Of a DNA stretch of 64,000 bases, positions 28,150-41,761 are shown in pieces. The stretch covers positions 23,346,495 to 23,410,494 of the forward strand of contig OU452225.1 of assembly GCA_911728455.2 (NCBI GenBank), read 5' to 3'. The notes under the pieces were generated by a model. It was not told where the DNA came from. It was given only the letters and a program-made list of their open reading frames with translations, and did no database searches. The stretch comes from Marthasterias glacialis (Eukaryota; Echinodermata; Asteroidea; Forcipulatida; Asteriidae). The first letter of the stretch is position 1. Each line of letters starts with the position of its first letter. The position numbers were made by a program, and so were the translations under genes.

Positions 28150-28325
28150 CAGGCCTCGATCTTCAGAAAAACAGGGGCAGGCCTTTGCTGGCCAAATCAG
28201 AGAAATTGTACAAAGGCATGCTGGCCAAGTTGGTAGTGACAGTGCAATTTTTCTGAAGGGCATGCTGGCCAACTCAACAGGGCATGAGGCCAATGGCCTT
28301 GATGGCCTCGGTTAAGATCAAGGCC
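28150..28325. repeat. Fold-back with ggcctcgatctt ends
   Basis: aggcctcgatcttcag at the left faces aagatcaaggcct at the right, and gcatgctggccaa is repeated inside. Its ends recall family B but the interior differs. Confidence 0.5.
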
Positions 28326-28912
28326 TGCTTGAAGATTGCACCATCTGAGTTTGATAAACTTTTGATATGAAGAAAAAAGGGCAAAATGTCAAAACTTGCT
28401 CTGCTGTTATTTTTCACTGTTCTTGAATGTATCTGGTAAGTGGTAATTACGGTAAAAATAATGGAACATTTTTCAAATGCGTACACCTGTGTGACTAGTG
28501 TACATTACATTTATTTTGCCCGTCAGAAAATGCTCAGGAATTTATGTACACGTAACGGTCAATCTTATTGTGAACAACAAGGGGACAACTACATGTATGC
28601 ACTGTAGTTTGGAGACGCACAACTGAGGTGGTGTGGGCCAACTCACTATGCTTGGGGTGTAACATATTCAATAAACCGATTGCGTGACCCAAGTCACATG
28701 ACCTGTATAGGGTATTAAATGTAAACAAACATGACGTCCTCCATAGGAAAGTGCGGTACGCACATGATGATTGTTGCGTTTGTTTATTCGATTGGGGATT
28801 TTCTATCTCGAAATTTGTGGAAAATACTCCAGTTTGTACGAGAGACCTTCAAGTGGCTAAATAAAGCCAGTAAGGACAGTTTCATAAAGTCTTTGAAATT
28901 CTACAAGTAACA

Positions 28913-29990
28913 TATTATGTTCACCATGTGGTTAGTACTACATGCACGACGGAACGTTTGGGCTAGACGACCGCGATCACACACTTTTCACAGCTTTAAT
29001 AAATTCATAATGCGCAATATTTTTACCCAAGAGGGCATGTGTTAACCAAAATTACGTGATGCAAATGGCGCAAAACAATTTTGTTTACTTTGTTTACATT
29101 GTTACATTGTTACATTATTTATTATTTATTTGACCATGGATACAAAAAAACCAACAAACAGGCAGTCAAAAAAAGATGAAGTTGTAATTGTGATGCAGGG
29201 AAATTGGCCGTTGAAAGCGCCCTCATGCGTCTAAAAGTACGATCAATTACAGCAAATCCTACCGTAGTTGGTTCAGTCATATTAAACATTTCCTTTCGCA
29301 ATGTATTCCTCTCAATTTTATCCTACTCTGTATGATTTGAAAACTAATCCTTGAAGTCCGGAAATTATCTGATTAACAAATATAAAAAAACAGTTCATTA
29401 ACAGTTCATATGACATGCTATCATCAGTGTTTTGGGGAGCTCATAAAAATCTAAAAATATCTACAAATATGGATAACCCAATTTGTTTTTTCATCCATGT
29501 AAAATTAGTCAATTATTCAATTTTGCTTGACACTGTACCTTCAGGAAGTTTGCCCTTTTTTTGTAAGGGAATACAAATCTGTCTGGTAAAATTCAATTTG
29601 CAGGTTGGTTAGTGGTTATTTAATCCATGAAGGTCATCTGGATGCACTTAATGGAGGTTCAGGCACATGGGAATCCAAGAATGTATTTTTTATTTTAGAG
29701 TTTAATTTTTTTTTTTTTTAACCATCAAGTATAAATTTTATTATTTGTCGATTAATGTACAAGGTCCAGCATGTCCAGTGGCGTAATCAGACATTTTCAT
29801 TTCGGTCAGGAATACAATTGAGCTCTAGTTTTATTTTGTTTATTTATTTTTACTTAAACAACTTTCTAGTAATGAAATCAAGGGGCCCTTAAAAGCAAAC
29901 TACACTGTAGCAATGTAACCCTTACAGTCTGTGTATGACAATGAAGAAATGTTAAATTTTAGGTAGGGACTGAAAACCCAATTCACATGT
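28913..29990. other. Intergenic or 5' intron, nothing recognised
   Basis: AT-rich sequence without a convincing exon or inverted repeat. Confidence 0.4.
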
Positions 29991-29994
29991 GAGG

Positions 29995-30190
29995 ATCCGG
30001 TGTGAGGCGGGATTCGAACCGGGGTCTACAAAGTGGAAAGGCAAATACCAGTTAGCCAACCTGGATTAGATTTGTTAATTTAGGACTAGACCTACATTTG
30101 TGTAACTCATGACTAGTCCTATAAGTTAGGACAAGTTTCTCGTCCTAACTCGAGATAAGACTAGTCCTAGCGCTTTGTGAAATCCACACC
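29995..30190. mobile_element. tRNA-like SINE remnant plus MITE family F copy
   Basis: 29995-30062 on the minus strand has a B box (ggttcgaatcc) and an A-box-like aggttggctaactgg. 30073-30190 matches 19197-19325 (tcatgactagtcctataagt, gactagtcctagcgctttgt). Confidence 0.6.
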
Positions 30191-31241
30191 TGATCCTCCA
30201 ATCACCATAGTGATTTGTACTGTGACATCACATCTTGCTGAGCAATTAGAGCAATTCATTGGCTAACATCCGATGATGAAGTTAATTGCTTTGTAAAATC
30301 AGACCTAGGAAACTCTAGCACAAGAATGGAAATCAAAGCCTGGTATAAAAAAAAACCTTGCTTTACCATGCAGCATTTTGCAACGTGATATCGAATGGAG
30401 ACAGTCATGGTAGAAAGACACACACAGTATGTGGTTGAACTGTACAAGCTGAGCTCAAAGTTTGTATTGGGTTAACAAGACCTTAACAAGTCACCTCAGT
30501 AGCTAAACGGCAGGAGGACTAACCCCACCTCCCCCCTTTTATTTCCTAACTCCCTAGACTTGTTTACGTTGACATTGACTCGGTATATGACGTGCATTAA
30601 CATATGGTTTGTTCAATTGAGTTACGCTAGACTTTGCCAAGGGGCAAAAGGCATTCAACCTTGTATGTTCCAGATGCTTTTAAAAACATATGAAATTCAT
30701 TCATTAAACAGAATGTATCCATGATATTGTTGTTAAAGGTGCATAATCGGTTTTGGAAATTAGGCTCAATTTTTCATTGTGGAAATTTTCTGAAAGCAGC
30801 CAGTCACGTGTATAGGATGAAGTGTCTCACTGGTTTCCAGCTTTTGCCCACGGAAGATTCTTGTTTTGCTGTATAGAAACACATTTGAAATTATATATAT
30901 AAACAAAGTAAAATATGAAGCAGACTGTTCAAATGATTAATAAGGCCTACTTATTTTTCCTTGAAATCCTTAATATACTAGGCACATTCATCTGACGTCA
31001 TCACACACGATAAATGTTGGTGTCGCTATTTTGGGAGCCAGATCTCCTTTGTGTGTGCTGTGCAGTGTGCGCATTTTTGATGACGCGCGCGTGATGAGAC
31101 GCACACCTTTATCGCTACAAGTAATTTGACTCCCCAGAAGGCAGACCGTGGGCAGACTGTAGCCCCATGTGACATCAGTGCATGGAGTCTGTAGATTTGA
31201 TAATACCAATAATTTGTTTTTCTTTCGTCGTTCACTTTGCA

Positions 31242-31522
31242 GGAATGGTGTACAATTTAGGCAGCAGGTATTCTTTTACATCTCTTCCACCCATGGACCA
31301 GGTTAAAGGTCAGAGCTGAGCAGCCTCCCAGTCTCTGATACACAGCCAGTCAATACAGACGGCTGCCTCGACATCGAGGGAAGAGAGGAGTTGGCTAAGA
31401 TGGATAGCTGGCGACCCAATCCCAAGGCTCAGCCGTTCATTCCCAGAAGGCATCATGGCTTCGGCACGCGGGGTTATTTCTACCGGACAGCTACTAGGAA
31501 AATGGCGTCCAGGCTCTTCCAG
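31242..31522 (+). CDS. POMGNT1: POMGNT1 first coding exon
   Basis: A good acceptor (cactttgcag) ends at about 31241, so an untranslated exon must lie upstream. ATG is at 31400-31402 and the donor CAG|gtaaag at 31522/31523. It encodes 41 residues rich in Arg, forming the cytoplasmic tail. The 5' untranslated part contains ATG triplets upstream of the start (for example at about 31245). Confidence 0.8.
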
Positions 31523-34500
31523 GTAAAGTAGAAGTTTGTGTTTGTACGCAGCCTCAATCATAGATCTGCAGGTTTTTTTAACCTGATAGATTGAAAACCA
31601 ACGATGTACATAAAGATTGTTCCAACCGAAATTTTTCCAACCGTCAAATACAAGGTTTTTAAGTTAAATTACACGAAAACGAATGCCATCTTTGGAACCG
31701 GAAGTAAGTGAAACGTATGTCCGTGCTTCCAATGCGCGCGTATGTGACACAATGACTTACCAATAGGATATTTTCTTTCGTTGAAAGATGGAATGTTCCA
31801 TTCAACTTGGCTTCGCCTCGTTGTTGAATGGAACATTCCATCTTTCAAATCATGAAAATATTTTTACCATTGCACTCATAACCATTCATTATTTGTGTAC
31901 TATGTGGATTTAGTATTGTCAGTCGTAGAGTTACAGTAAAAATTGTGATAGGTTTTTTTTTTTAGGACTTTGTTTTAAATTTATTCAAAGGGCCCATGAA
32001 GTAAATATTTCTTAGGAATGCATAGTGTATTTTGTGCCATGTTCTAATCCCCTTAAGTGTAATAAAACTAATTGACATCCCTTTTTGGTTAGTTTTATTG
32101 AAAAGTGCACTTCTTTACACATTAATATATTCCATGCTTTTCTTGGCAACTGAAGGCGCTGTTGCTGTGATGTCATTTCAGGGAGTCACTGTGGTTTTCT
32201 GTTGAAATTCATGAAATTGTGAACCCCCCAAATTTGCTTAAAAGCATTTGTGAGAAAAGTTTGCTCATTGCCCTACTGCCATTAACTGACAACGAATCAC
32301 TAAAGAAAAGAAAGATTACGACAGCAAAATCTCCTAAATTCTGTCAACTTTTTTGTGCATACTAACTGCAACATTGAGGTTTCTGCCTGATATGACATCA
32401 CACTTCTGCTTGTGAATATGGAAATTTGCATTTAGCATAAAAACCAAAACACCCTTTAAAATGGCAAAATGAAAATTGAAAACAAGGACACTGCATTTCC
32501 AAGGATTGCATTGAAAAAAAAACATTTCATGGGCCCTTTTAGCAAATGTTTCAACGCATCATGAGCAAATTGAACAGTACAATACCAGGACTGATACTTC
32601 ATTTATTTAAGGGTATGGCAGTTATTGGATGGTAAAGAGCACTTCGGTGAGGAAACTATCAATTTCTACTGGACTATTTCAAGGGGCACCAAGGCAATGA
32701 TCAGGGGCATTATATAGGCAGTTACCGCTGTTGCCTCCTTGAAGGTTTGCAGTACTTGTACTTTTTTGGGGGTAATGATGTATAATGTGTACGTCATTCT
32801 GTTAATGGAACCACTCAATTGGATTTAAAGCATGAAAGGTACATGTACTCAGTCTCAATACTTTATGGCGTGTCATGGCCGAGCGGATAAGAACACTGGA
32901 CTCAAGCTCTGGTGTTTCTGATCAGCAGAGTGTGGGTTCGAGTCCCGGTCGTGACACTTGTGTCCTTAAGCAAGACACTTAACCATTATTGCTTCGTCCT
33001 TCGGATGGTGCGTAAAGTCGTAGGTCCCGTGTGTTGTGTAATGCATGTAAAAGAACCCAGTGCACTTATCGAAAAGAGAAGGGGTTCGTCCCGGTGTTCC
33101 TGGTTTGATCGGCTGCAGATTGTGCCACAGCACCTTGTAAACCGTTACATGGTGCTGTGTAAAGGAATAGGTCTCATACTTCAAAAAGAAACTCTGAATA
33201 CCTTGCTGGAAAATATTCTAATCAGCGTTGTGATCTACATGAAATAGCACTTTATAAGAGCTTTATTATTATTATTATTACTTTCTGCAAACTACAGACT
33301 ATTGGAAGTATTCATCACTCATTATTTGAATGTTTTGTAGTATAAATACATTTTTGTATTGCACTAGATGTAACTCGCAACTCCGGGAAAAGAAAATCTA
33401 ATTCCTACACTACAGGAATGGTTTTCCTGGTAATAGACTACTTTATGCACCCAACTTCCGTCATCAAATTTTACACATGTGAGTAGTGCATACTACATGT
33501 ACAATATCAATCTGTAAAACACGGTAATTAATTGGTCAGGTGTCCCGTCTAGTTTGATTAATGGTAAATCTACCGTCTGGTTAGAGAGACAAGTAATAGC
33601 TGTGGTACATGTTCGTAAAAATAAGACATCAACTCACAGCACAGCATTTGTCCTTTATTTATTATTTAGTCTGAAAACAAACTCTAAACCTGCATCATTG
33701 ATGAAGTTTTTTCCTTTGCACACTTCACCTTCGGGGTCTTTTTCCTCCACGCGGTTAAGTGGGTACCCTGGAAATAATTTTCACACTAATACCATAAGAA
33801 AATAACCTGGGCTTATTGTTAGAAAAAAAACATGTATGTGTATTGTACATAATGCGTGTAATCTGTAACTGGTATCGTTAGAACTGGACCAATAATAATA
33901 ATCTGGGAATTTATGTAAACTTCACTCATTGGTTTCGTAGCACTTTACAGATCACATGGACTATAATACTTATTTTTACAGATCTACAACATGTAGTGAG
34001 GTTTTTGGGGGAAGATTTTAAGGCTACTTTTTTCATCTTTGAGAGACCACGGCTATTTCCATTTTGTAATGGGCACTTCCATTAGAAAGTCTATGGGAAA
34101 CTTTTGAAGGGGTACGAAGGCCAAGACTTAGGGCAACAGAATGGCCTCTGTGGCCTCCATGTACATGTACATGTGTAATTCCAAACCTAACAAAAAGGAA
34201 ATATAGACCTTATATTAAGCGTTCGCTGCCATCTTTGAGGTCAAATGCAAATTCAAATTCACGCACCTTAAAATGCAAAACATCGGCCGTTACTTACATG
34301 TACATACATGTAGATTTGGTACTGAACCCGGAATCATGGCTTGATTCCTGGCTCACTCTGACTTACCTCCATTCAGCTGAAATACAATAAATAAACAATG
34401 GTGGAAGCCTTTCGCTGTTTGGTAATCCTCTTCTTGGAACAAAAAGGACAAAGGTCTGTAAATCAGGGATTACACAAAAACAACCTCTCAATAGCCAGAA

Positions 34501-37500
34501 AATGGCAAAATATTCAAAACCATGTTTTGTGTTTGTGCGGAATGTTCGGCGACCTTTGTTCTGGTAGTCTGATTTGTACACCGCTTAAGTTCCGTTTCCA
34601 GGCAGGGGAACATTTGTGTGTATTGACCTACACCTCATCCAGCAGCTACTGGGTAAAAGGTGTCTTTTTGATATTTGAATGAAAAGTTTTAGTCCTAAAA
34701 TAAACTTTATGTAGAAAACATCACCCTTTTTGATTCACTCTAAATATGTTTTTAATTTTACATACATGTACATTTTGTAGGCGTTCTATAACATACATCA
34801 TTTGTGAAAGGTTTTGTAATATTACTCTTGACACATTTACGAAAGCGAAAAATTGAAAATATTCTTTTTAAGAAGTACAATAAGTGTTTTCTTTATTTGT
34901 TTGTTTGTCAGAATAAGAAATAATGGTAATTTTAGTGACTGCTGACAAGCTGTGAAAACTTAGGAAGCTACAAAAAGTCATCTGAAGGATATCAAGACAT
35001 TCCCAACATTCAAGTAATTCCAGACTTCTTTAGTCACACCCTTGAGATCTCACTTTATCACAAAACCACCAACACTGCCTCAGTTTCCCAACGCATTTTG
35101 CAAAAAGTAATAAATGTTGTTTTTTAATGACATCCAGCTGTGGGGGAAATTGAAGACTTAAACTTCATCGCTTGGAAAACAAGATTCCCCGCTTTGAGGT
35201 TGGTGGGGGAGATAAAGCAATAAGGCCCTTTGAAATGTTATCATTGGTGATTATGCCCTGATCTTGTACTTAATGCGTTTATATGTGGTGGTTTGCGTTC
35301 AGTTTTATAAAGTCAAGGCTGCTGCTGTGTGACTGTGGTTTATAACAGAGTTTGCAGGAGATGGTTTATAAATACTGTACAAATACACGATGGCATTGGC
35401 ATGTGAACGGCAAGGCTGTGATGTCACAGTGTTTATCATGTAGCCTTCTTTTAGCTCAAATGCAAGCTTGAGTACACAAGGTCCGGCAGTCGTAAATACG
35501 GGTACATGTTTGCCCGAGTTGCCGCACAAGTACATGCACTACACCCGTGACTAGTTTTATCAATAAGGCACTGATATAAGCCTTTCTTCAGCTTCCAACC
35601 TCTTTATCGTGTTCTCTGGGTATAGTTACAGCACTAATGAACACTGAGTCTCGAAATACCGGATAATGGCCTGACTATTTGATGTTGGTTGGTCGGACAT
35701 TACATGTATTTCAGTTTCAGAATAGGTTGAGGAAAAGAAAGTAAGGCCGTTTCCGAATTATTAGCTACGGCTGCTGCAGCATCTTAGTCACTGCGTAAAA
35801 ACATAGGTTGCCCTTGGCAACACCCTTAGCATTAGCCACAGCTGTAGCCGTAGCTGCTGCATATGTATTTCTGACACGGCCATATTGGAAAACAATCAAC
35901 TTCGTAGATTAGCAGGAAATGTCTGTGTGATAGTAATTATCTCTTCTGGAATATTAAACAATTGATTCTGGGGGGAAAACCCAGAGGTAAAATCAGTCTT
36001 TGGTTTTGCAATTGAATAAAAACATGCAAACTTCATGATTGTAGGTAAATTCTGTGAAATACCAGTTGGCCCTACTTGGTGTACAAAATACTATACTGAT
36101 TTGCAGGAACCACAACTAAGTGACCACTTATTTACTGTAACTTTAGTGGTTTTATCTAATGGATAACATTTTTGTAGGTTCTTGAAACCACCCAAAAGTG
36201 TTTTAACATGTAAATGGACATGCAGGTTTATATTGAAAACAATTTTAATTGATTAGTATTAAAAAATGTTAATTACTCTCAAATTTCAAGCAGGTACATG
36301 TATCTTGTACTGTCCATTTGTGATAGAAATTTGATAGTGATTTATTTATATATTTTTTAAACATCAAATGAATCGCCTTAAAATTTTTTCAGTTTAAAAC
36401 CCCAGCTCAACATTGGTAAAGTGCCTGTAAATGCTTTCATTCTTTGCTTAAACTAAGATATATCATGTAATAAAACCAACCTGTGAAAATTTCAGCTCAT
36501 TTCGAAATATTTTGAGGAAAGTTCTACCATCATTATCTTTATACCATGTAAGGTAAATGTTAATCTGTGAACATTTATGTTTTTCTTTCTTACCAATGTT
36601 GATATGGGGCTTTAAGCCTGCATGTCCAGTCACATGTTGAAACACTTTTGGGTGGTTTGATGTACTGTACTTGAAAAATAATGTTCAACCATTGGAAAAA
36701 CTGCTAACATGACAAATGCAAAGTGGTACACTTTATTGTGTTTCCTATAGGGAGACACTCATTGTGTTTGACTGACAGGCACACTGTTCGCAAATATGTA
36801 CGTATGAATGCCAATCTTCTATTACATGAAGGCCTACATTTTCTATTTCCTACCTCCATGAGTATTCCAAAGATTTCCAAATTGATTGACTTAAAATGTC
36901 AGTATATTTATTCTGTTTTAAGAGATCTTAGTAGCTTTTAAACAGTCCGAATTGATACAGTTCTGCTCTACTGACCTAAGGCAGTTTCCAAATTGAAATT
37001 GTTGTTTTGGTTTCACTTCTGGATGGTTTTCTCAACTAAAACCAAAACAGTGTTCAACTTTACATTTGGTATTTGAAGCAGGGTTCAATCTGCCAATTAC
37101 ATGCACATGTATCATTTTGTCTCAGGAGCTTTTGGTCAGGGGTTCACAGCTGCTGTGTAAATACACATCTAGCAACATTGATTTTTGTCTTTCTATAAAC
37201 CTGTCTCAATTTCTGTTGCTGTGACCGTATTTTTTATCTGGGTGCAATACAGGGATTGGAAAGAAATTGTAAGGTGGGCTCCTTCATTGTAGTAAGTAAA
37301 TACTAGCAGTGACCCTGTAGTGACTTTGTAGTTTTATTTGCCAATTCATAGGTACAACAGTGCAAGGTAAAAAAACAAATTACCAAACGAAACGGTTTAG
37401 AACAAGTCAATGATTAATCATTGCATTTAAACATTTTGCCTCTTTTGGGATTCGTCATCGAACACGAATATATATTTTGCAATGCAAGACACTATATTTG

Positions 37501-40500
37501 TTCTTAAAAAAAACCTTATTGTTTCAAAAGACATTTGAAGCAAAAATGTTTCATCTTTAGCCATACTTTTGAAGATAAGTGTGATTTACAATTTTGTCAT
37601 TTAACTTTGTCTGAACTCAGCATAGGCCTACACATTTTTTCGACACTCAATTAAAAATAATATTTCAGGTTCAATATCCTGATCATGCGGACACACATGT
37701 ATATCTTTGGTGTGGTGCTTAGCCAAGAGCCGACTTCAATTTTGAATTGAAGTGATGAAGATCTTAAACAGACAAAATGAAACCTCTGCTATGTCTTCAC
37801 TGTAACCGTGGGTTGAAGACTTTGTGTTGTGACAAGTTGATCTGGCGTGTTATTTCTTTTTTTTTTTCCTTCAGCAATCAGGCATGGAACTTTTCAGCTG
37901 ATCAGCTGATTTCCTCTTTCTGATTTATGTTTTAACAACAGTGTCAGAGAAAACTGAAAAAATTTTGCACAATGTTTTGTGTGGCTGGCCTTTTCCACTT
38001 TTTTCTTCAGTTAAAATTTACAAAGCAACATCTGAACAAATGTTCAGATGGATCTTCTTTGACCTTCTTGTGGCTGGAAAAACAAATTGGAGCCAAAATT
38101 AGAGGAGAGCAAGCAAGCATGGTTCTCTGATTTCAGCTCTGTGATTGTTTGGTTTGGAGTGTCTAACTTTATATTAAAAAGGGGCTCCAAGGTCAAACTA
38201 GGTTTTGTGATGTACTCATTTTACAATAGATAGAGTCCTTAAGTTGGGGGAAAGAATTACATTGTACAAGTCTCTAACCTTAAGTTGAAATGTTGTATAC
38301 TGTCGTTTTTATTCCATACTCTTTCAAAGAAAATTTGCTGAAACATGATGCCATTGGATATATCAACAACCAATGGGTCTATACATTCCAAAGAGGAATT
38401 TTTGAGACAGTCAAAAGGTCAAATTCAGTGTCGTTTTGATTGAATATCATCAAAATTCTGGAATGAACTAAAATTGTCGTATACAAAAATGTACAGACCC
38501 GTATAATATGAGATGTGACATCATTGGATGTTTGTGGACATAGCCAAAATTTACACTGGAAGGGTATCAAATACAAAGGCATTTTAAACAGGTTTGAAGT
38601 GATGTTAGAGTCTTGTAATTTTTTCCCCCACACTCATAAGGTCGGGTCAGAGGTGAGAGTTCAATGCACTGAATAAAATTGTGCTTGGAGTATTGTTGAG
38701 ACTGCTTCTTTAAATGAATGCTGCATAACTTTTACTTGGCATTCTTTATGTTTTGTTCTTTTGAGAAAATCTATCTTTGAGAAACGATGGCCAAATATGT
38801 CTGGGTAAAATTTACCTTCAAAACATGAAAAAATTTGTATTCAGAGGTGCATTTAAATTTTGGAAAAATGGACGTTTAAGTTCCAAATATACCGTAAAAT
38901 GAATGCAATATCCACGAGGTATCACACAGTAGAAAAAAAACCATTAACAAAATTAAACTCAACAAAGAAGGGACTGAATATGTAGTTCATTAACATGAGC
39001 TGACTTCTGAGTCATCCAGTTTTTTTTATTAAAAACGCATGTTTTGTACTTGATGTTTTTGTGCAAATATGCATAATTCTAAATGATTGATCAGTATGAT
39101 AACACACAATATTTCTGGAAAATGTGAGCATGTATTGAAATCATACTTGGAAGTATTTCACAATGGTGTCAGGTGTGCATGTACATGTACATAATGTAGG
39201 TGAATGAATGTACTCTTCCCCTAAGCAGAGTTGTTACTACCCCTTTAAAGTTTTAGGCCTACTGCTGGAATTCACCATTCTAATCCCAGCATGTCACTCA
39301 GTCAGGAAGCATAGTCCAGAATTTATTATAATTGTTAGTAGAAAGGGGGGGTTGAGGCTGGTGTTGGTGGGAGAGTTTTTATTGTATGACCTGGATTTTC
39401 TTTTATTATGGGAGAGATGAAATACAATATGAGAATGAGATATTCTTACATTTTGTTTGGACTTTGTTCTGAGACTTGTTTGATAAAGCTTTGATCAGAC
39501 ACAGTGTCATGAGATATCAAATTCAGAAATGGAAACTTTGTTTGAAAAAAAAACCATTTGGGTCAGGGTGCTCTTGTTTATATTTACACAATGAATTGAT
39601 ACACTTTGAGTTGCTGCTGTAAATTTATACATGTATTTGACAAATATTTCTTTGCAATTTATCAAAATATTGCTGCCCAGCAATTTTTGAAAACTTTGTA
39701 GGTAAATAAGTGATAATAAATTTTACATGGACTTTGACATTTTTTGCAATTTTCAAAAGCTTTGCAGGTAAACAAGTGATGATAAACTTACATGAACTGT
39801 GTCATTAAGTACTCCCCTCGAAATGTTTGGAATTTTCACATTTTGTAAACATGACTTACATTTTGCTTACATTTTCCTACATTTTCTCTCAAAAACCTCA
39901 TGGTTTGAAGGTTTTAGAGACAATAGTTATTTGACTTGCCTTCCATCACTGCCTTGTCACACCCCTTACCTCCCACCTTCCTCCAAGGACACCTGAACAA
40001 ACGGTTACATGTACAGGCCTACATGGACTGCCCCATTCCCAAACCAGACACTTCTTTGCCCAAACTCAAAACTGGGTGTATTTGCTCATCCTTGGCAAGG
40101 GTGGATCCAGGATTTTCCAAACATGGGGGCGTGAAATTTACCAATCAAGCAGCAAATGATGATTGGATGTCGAAAGTTTATTTCTCATTGCAAGTGGGCG
40201 GGATGATATCTTGATTTTTTTTTCGGAAGTAAAAATAGAGGGGGCGTGAGCCCCCCCCCCCTGGATCCGCCCCTGCTTGGTAATGTAGTTTTCACTGGGG
40301 GGGGGGGGGGGGGGAGGGAACAGGGGGGCCTTGCTTTTCAGTGGGAGGGAAGCCAGGTACCAAGTTTTTTAATGAATTACATCTACATTTTTTTTTGGGG
40401 GGGGGGCACCTGGTGGACACTTAAAATTTGTGGGGGGTGGGGGTGCATGTACCCCAAGGCCCTCCCCCCCCCTTGGCTAATATACATTTTTATAGCACCA

Positions 40501-41718
40501 AATCCATTGATAAAAATGCTCCCAGACGTTGGTGTCATGGCTGATGTATTGTTGTCTTGACTTCTAATGCCATTTCACTATTTCCGAGAAAAGCCTGCTT
40601 ATGGCTTGGGATGTCAAGTTTTGTCTTCGTTGATCACACAAAAAATATCAGCGATAAACCACAAGGGAAACTGACTGGGTAAAGTTTCAATCGTTTTTTG
40701 CTTTTAATCCATTTGGACAATTGAATCCATTACATGTACCAGTGTACACAGTAGATGATTCTATATTTATACTTAAAAAAAAAAAAAAAACGGCAAAAGC
40801 GAAACCCCTGCTTTAGTAATCCATTATCAACCCTGTCCACTTAAGTGGTAAACATGTCAGGTATTGGTGCATGCTTTACATATTAATCACAAGTTGTTAT
40901 AGATGGTACATGGGATAGCAGTGTGGATTTATGACTTTTGTTTAACTACACGCCATTAATCATTTTAGCAGTGAGGTTACTGATAAAATGCAAAGTGGAG
41001 TATTGTTTCTGTTTGATGGCATGCTCTATGGAGCAGGGTAAAAGCACAGCTGTAAATGCATGTTTGCTTTGTATACCACACAGTCTTTGTCTATGATACA
41101 CAGCAAGGGTGACATGTAAGCTGTTAATTAAATTTATTTGCTTTATATCATATCCATTGAGGATTTTTGTACCATGTCCTTGGTTTTTCCTCAACATCCT
41201 CCTTTATTTCATTGTCTTTTATTCTTACTCATCAGTGCTAAGTACTTTTTTAATGTCTCCTGGTTTATTACAAGAAATACTATACAAGCAGATCAATAAA
41301 AACAATCCTTAACTAAAGGAATTAATTGTTTTTACTACTCATCATTTAAAGTATGCAAGTGTTATCGAAGTCCACAATAATATTTTCAGATCGTTTGAAT
41401 GATAAGTTACAGCAAAAATGGTTAAAACTCTGTCTTTTTAAAACAATTTTTATGCTACTTTTTTTTCTTTTTTGTTGTTGAAAATATGCCATATGCAGAG
41501 TCTGACTGCCGTTTTCATTCATTCAGCATAAAAACTCATTTTGGTTTTTAGCCAGGTTTTAAATTTATTTATTGGTCATAATTAGTGTTCTACAACTTGG
41601 TTTTTTTTTATCCATCTATTTATTTATATATTTTTATTTTGATTTTTGTTTTTATTTTTTTTATTATTATTATTATTATTATTTTTTTTTTTTTTATTTT
41701 TTATTTGTATTATTTTTT

Positions 41719-41761
<43 letters not shown>

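Larger units (their letters stand above)
26926..28912. repeat. Inverted pair of 230-bp repeats
   Basis: 26926-27156 and the reverse complement of 28667-28912 share ctgtccttactggctttatt, gcaacaatcatcatgt and tttgtttacatttaatacc. About 1.5 kb lies between them, including a family B copy and another fold-back. A third copy is at 48597-48852. Confidence 0.75.

Noticed and set aside
27946..28236. 96-codon frame
   Set aside because: Its second half runs into a fold-back repeat and no splice partner or domain is seen.
32868..32960. Possible tRNA gene (A and B boxes)
   Set aside because: No intact cloverleaf, and the box-containing head continues into a repeated SINE body with an ATT tail, as at 53124 and 49507.
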